Shown here one piece after another: positions 6,327 to 7,281 of a DNA stretch of 7,281 nucleotides (positions are counted from its first letter, which is position 1; each line of letters starts with the position of its first letter). The translations under genes and the position numbers were made by a program. The notes below the pieces were generated by a model that worked only from the letters and a program-made list of their open reading frames with translations, was not told where the DNA came from and ran no database searches. Source of the stretch: an uncultured Paraburkholderia sp. GTDB taxonomy: Bacteria > Pseudomonadota > Gammaproteobacteria > Burkholderiales > Burkholderiaceae. The stretch spans positions 1-7,281 of the forward strand of contig CALFSF010000602.1 of assembly GCA_937917025.1 (NCBI GenBank), in the 5' to 3' direction.

Positions 6327-7189
6327 GAAACATGACCGAAACTGAACTGACCGAAGTGGTGCTCGAGCGGTACTCGAGCACGCCTGACGAGCGCCTGCGC
6401 ACCGTTTTGCAGTCGCTGATCCGCCATCTGCACGCGTTCGTGCGCGACGTGCGCCTGACCGAAAGCGAATGGAACGCGGGAATCGAATTCCTGACCCGGA
6501 CGGGCCAGATCAGCGACGACAAGCGGCAGGAGATGATCCTGCTGTCCGACAACCTCGGCGTTTCCGCGCTCGTCAACATGGTCAGCGCCGGCGTGAAAGA
6601 GGGCGCGACGGAATCGACGGTGCTCGGTCCGTTTTATGTGCCCGGGTCGCCTGAGCGCAAGTGGGGTGAATCGGTGCTGCTGCGCGACGGCGACGACACG
6701 CCGCTGGTGATTCACGGCCGGGTGGTCGACGGCAACGGCGAGCCGGTGCCCGACGCGACGATCGAAATCTGGCAGACCGACGCGAACGGTATGTACGACA
6801 TCCAGGACAAGTCGCAACCGGAGGACAACCTGCGCGGCTGGTATCGCGCGAAGCCGGACGGCGCGTTTTTGATGAAAACCATCCGGCCCACCTCTTATCC
6901 GATTCCGACCGATGGCCCGGTGGGCGAACTGCTGCGTGCAACGGCACGGTCTCCGTTTCGTCCGGCCCATCTGCACGCGATCGTGTCCGCGCCGGGATTC
7001 AGGAAGCTCACCACGCATCTGTTCGACGCGGAAGACCCCTACCTCGATTCGGACGTCGTGTTCGCGGTGAAATCGTCGCTGATCCGCGAGTTCAGGCGCA
7101 ATGACTCGCCGGAGGCAGCGGAGCGTTTCGGTGTCGGCGGACCCTTCTGGGAACTCGCAAACGACTTCGTGCTCACCCGGAACGGATAA
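6323..7189 (+). CDS. Hydroxyquinol 1,2-dioxygenase-like intradiol dioxygenase
   Basis: A 288-residue Fe(III) intradiol dioxygenase of the catechol/hydroxyquinol branch, of the expected length and with the N-terminal helical dimerisation domain (about 1-95). The iron ligands are all present: Tyr158 (in NGMYDIQ), Tyr192 (in PTSYPIPTDGPVG), His216 and His218 (in RPAHLHAI), with Arg213 in the usual place. The TVLGPFYVPGSP stretch (99-110) begins the catalytic domain. Hydroxyquinol enzymes (TftH and relatives) split 1,2,4-trihydroxybenzene to maleylacetate, and the maleylacetate reductase gene two positions upstream supports that reading over catechol 1,2-dioxygenase, which would need a muconate cycloisomerase. 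The gap to the following YciI gene is four bases. A strong inverted repeat lies within the first 20 codons. Substrate preference between hydroxyquinol and a substituted catechol is inferred from context. Confidence 0.92.
   Translation: MRNMTETELTEVVLERYSSTPDERLRTVLQSLIRHLHAFVRDVRLTESEWNAGIEFLTRTGQISDDKRQEMILLSDNLGVSALVNMVSAGVKEGATESTVLGPFYVPGSPERKWGESVLLRDGDDTPLVIHGRVVDGNGEPVPDATIEIWQTDANGMYDIQDKSQPEDNLRGWYRAKPDGAFLMKTIRPTSYPIPTDGPVGELLRATARSPFRPAHLHAIVSAPGFRKLTTHLFDAEDPYLDSDVVFAVKSSLIREFRRNDSPEAAERFGVGGPFWELANDFVLTRNG
6359..6381 (+). repeat. Perfect inverted repeat, 9-bp arms with 5-base loop
   Basis: GTGCTCGAG (6359-6367) and CTCGAGCAC (6373-6381) are exact reverse complements around the loop CGGTA. 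The repeat lies 36-58 bases into the intradiol dioxygenase gene, covering codons 13-20 (VLERYSST). In RNA it would make a GC-rich stem. Whether it affects translation or is a chance result of codon choice cannot be told from one sequence. Confidence 0.6.
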
Positions 7190-7193
7190 AGCC

Positions 7194-7281
7194 ATGTTCT
7201 TTGCCGTGATTGCGAGAGATCATCCCGACAGCACCGCGTTAAGGGTACAGACGAAGGCGCGCCACATCGTCCATCTCGATG
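7194..7281 (+). CDS. YciI family protein, N-terminal part (cut by right edge)
   Basis: The first 29 codons of a gene starting four bases after the dioxygenase stop. The opening MFFAVIARDHPDS, then LRVQTKARHIVHLD, matches the YciI family, whose members start with a hydrophobic strand followed by an R-x-x-H-x-x-x-L helix; His24 falls at the family's conserved histidine. YciI proteins are about 90-100 residues, so roughly two thirds lies outside. The only member I know with an assigned role in this setting is TftG, a 5-chlorohydroxyquinol dehydrochlorinase encoded next to hydroxyquinol 1,2-dioxygenase in the 2,4,5-T pathway. That makes a role on a (chloro)hydroxyquinol or hydroxybenzoquinone plausible, but the fragment is too short to test. 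No strong ribosome site is visible; translation may be coupled to the upstream gene. Confidence 0.75.
   Translation, partial: MFFAVIARDHPDSTALRVQTKARHIVHLD

Overview
The window is a GC-rich stretch, about 65% G+C by eye, with dense same-strand coding and little intergenic DNA. Codon use and protein sequences resemble the Burkholderiales (Burkholderia, Paraburkholderia, Cupriavidus and relatives). That placement is inference; there is no rRNA or other phylogenetic marker here. No tRNA, CRISPR array, insertion sequence or phage gene was seen.

Layout, all on the + strand: (1) the C-terminal end of an amidohydrolase (1-328); (2) a 159-bp gap holding a perfect 18-bp palindrome with degenerate half-sites around it, next to a possible -10 element; (3) a close-packed run of eight genes (488 to the right edge). 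These encode an AMP-forming acyl-CoA ligase, a short citrate-synthase-fold protein of the citryl-CoA lyase type, a PcpA/LinE/MhqO-like hydroquinone-type extradiol dioxygenase, an MhqD-like alpha/beta hydrolase, a maleylacetate reductase, a two-domain NIPSNAP protein, a hydroxyquinol 1,2-dioxygenase-like intradiol dioxygenase, and the first 29 codons of a YciI-family protein cut by the window edge. Junctions are TGATG or ATGA overlaps or gaps of 4-73 bp, so one transcript is likely.

The best reading is a catabolic operon for an aromatic compound that passes through hydroquinone and/or hydroxyquinol intermediates. Both ring-cleavage enzymes can feed maleylacetate (directly, or after an extra oxidation or dehalogenation), and the reductase between them would turn maleylacetate into 3-oxoadipate. 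The YciI and NIPSNAP proteins flank the hydroxyquinol dioxygenase gene; TftG, the YciI-type dehydrochlorinase of the 2,4,5-T pathway, is a relevant precedent. The ligase and lyase at the front could activate a carboxylic acid and cleave its CoA thioester.

The parts least like textbook pathways are the two different ring-cleavage enzymes in one operon, the citryl-CoA-lyase-like protein that appears to keep only one of three canonical catalytic residues, and the unassigned NIPSNAP protein. The enzymes that would make the dihydroxy- or trihydroxybenzene (monooxygenase, decarboxylase, quinone reductase), the transporter and the regulator are not in the window.
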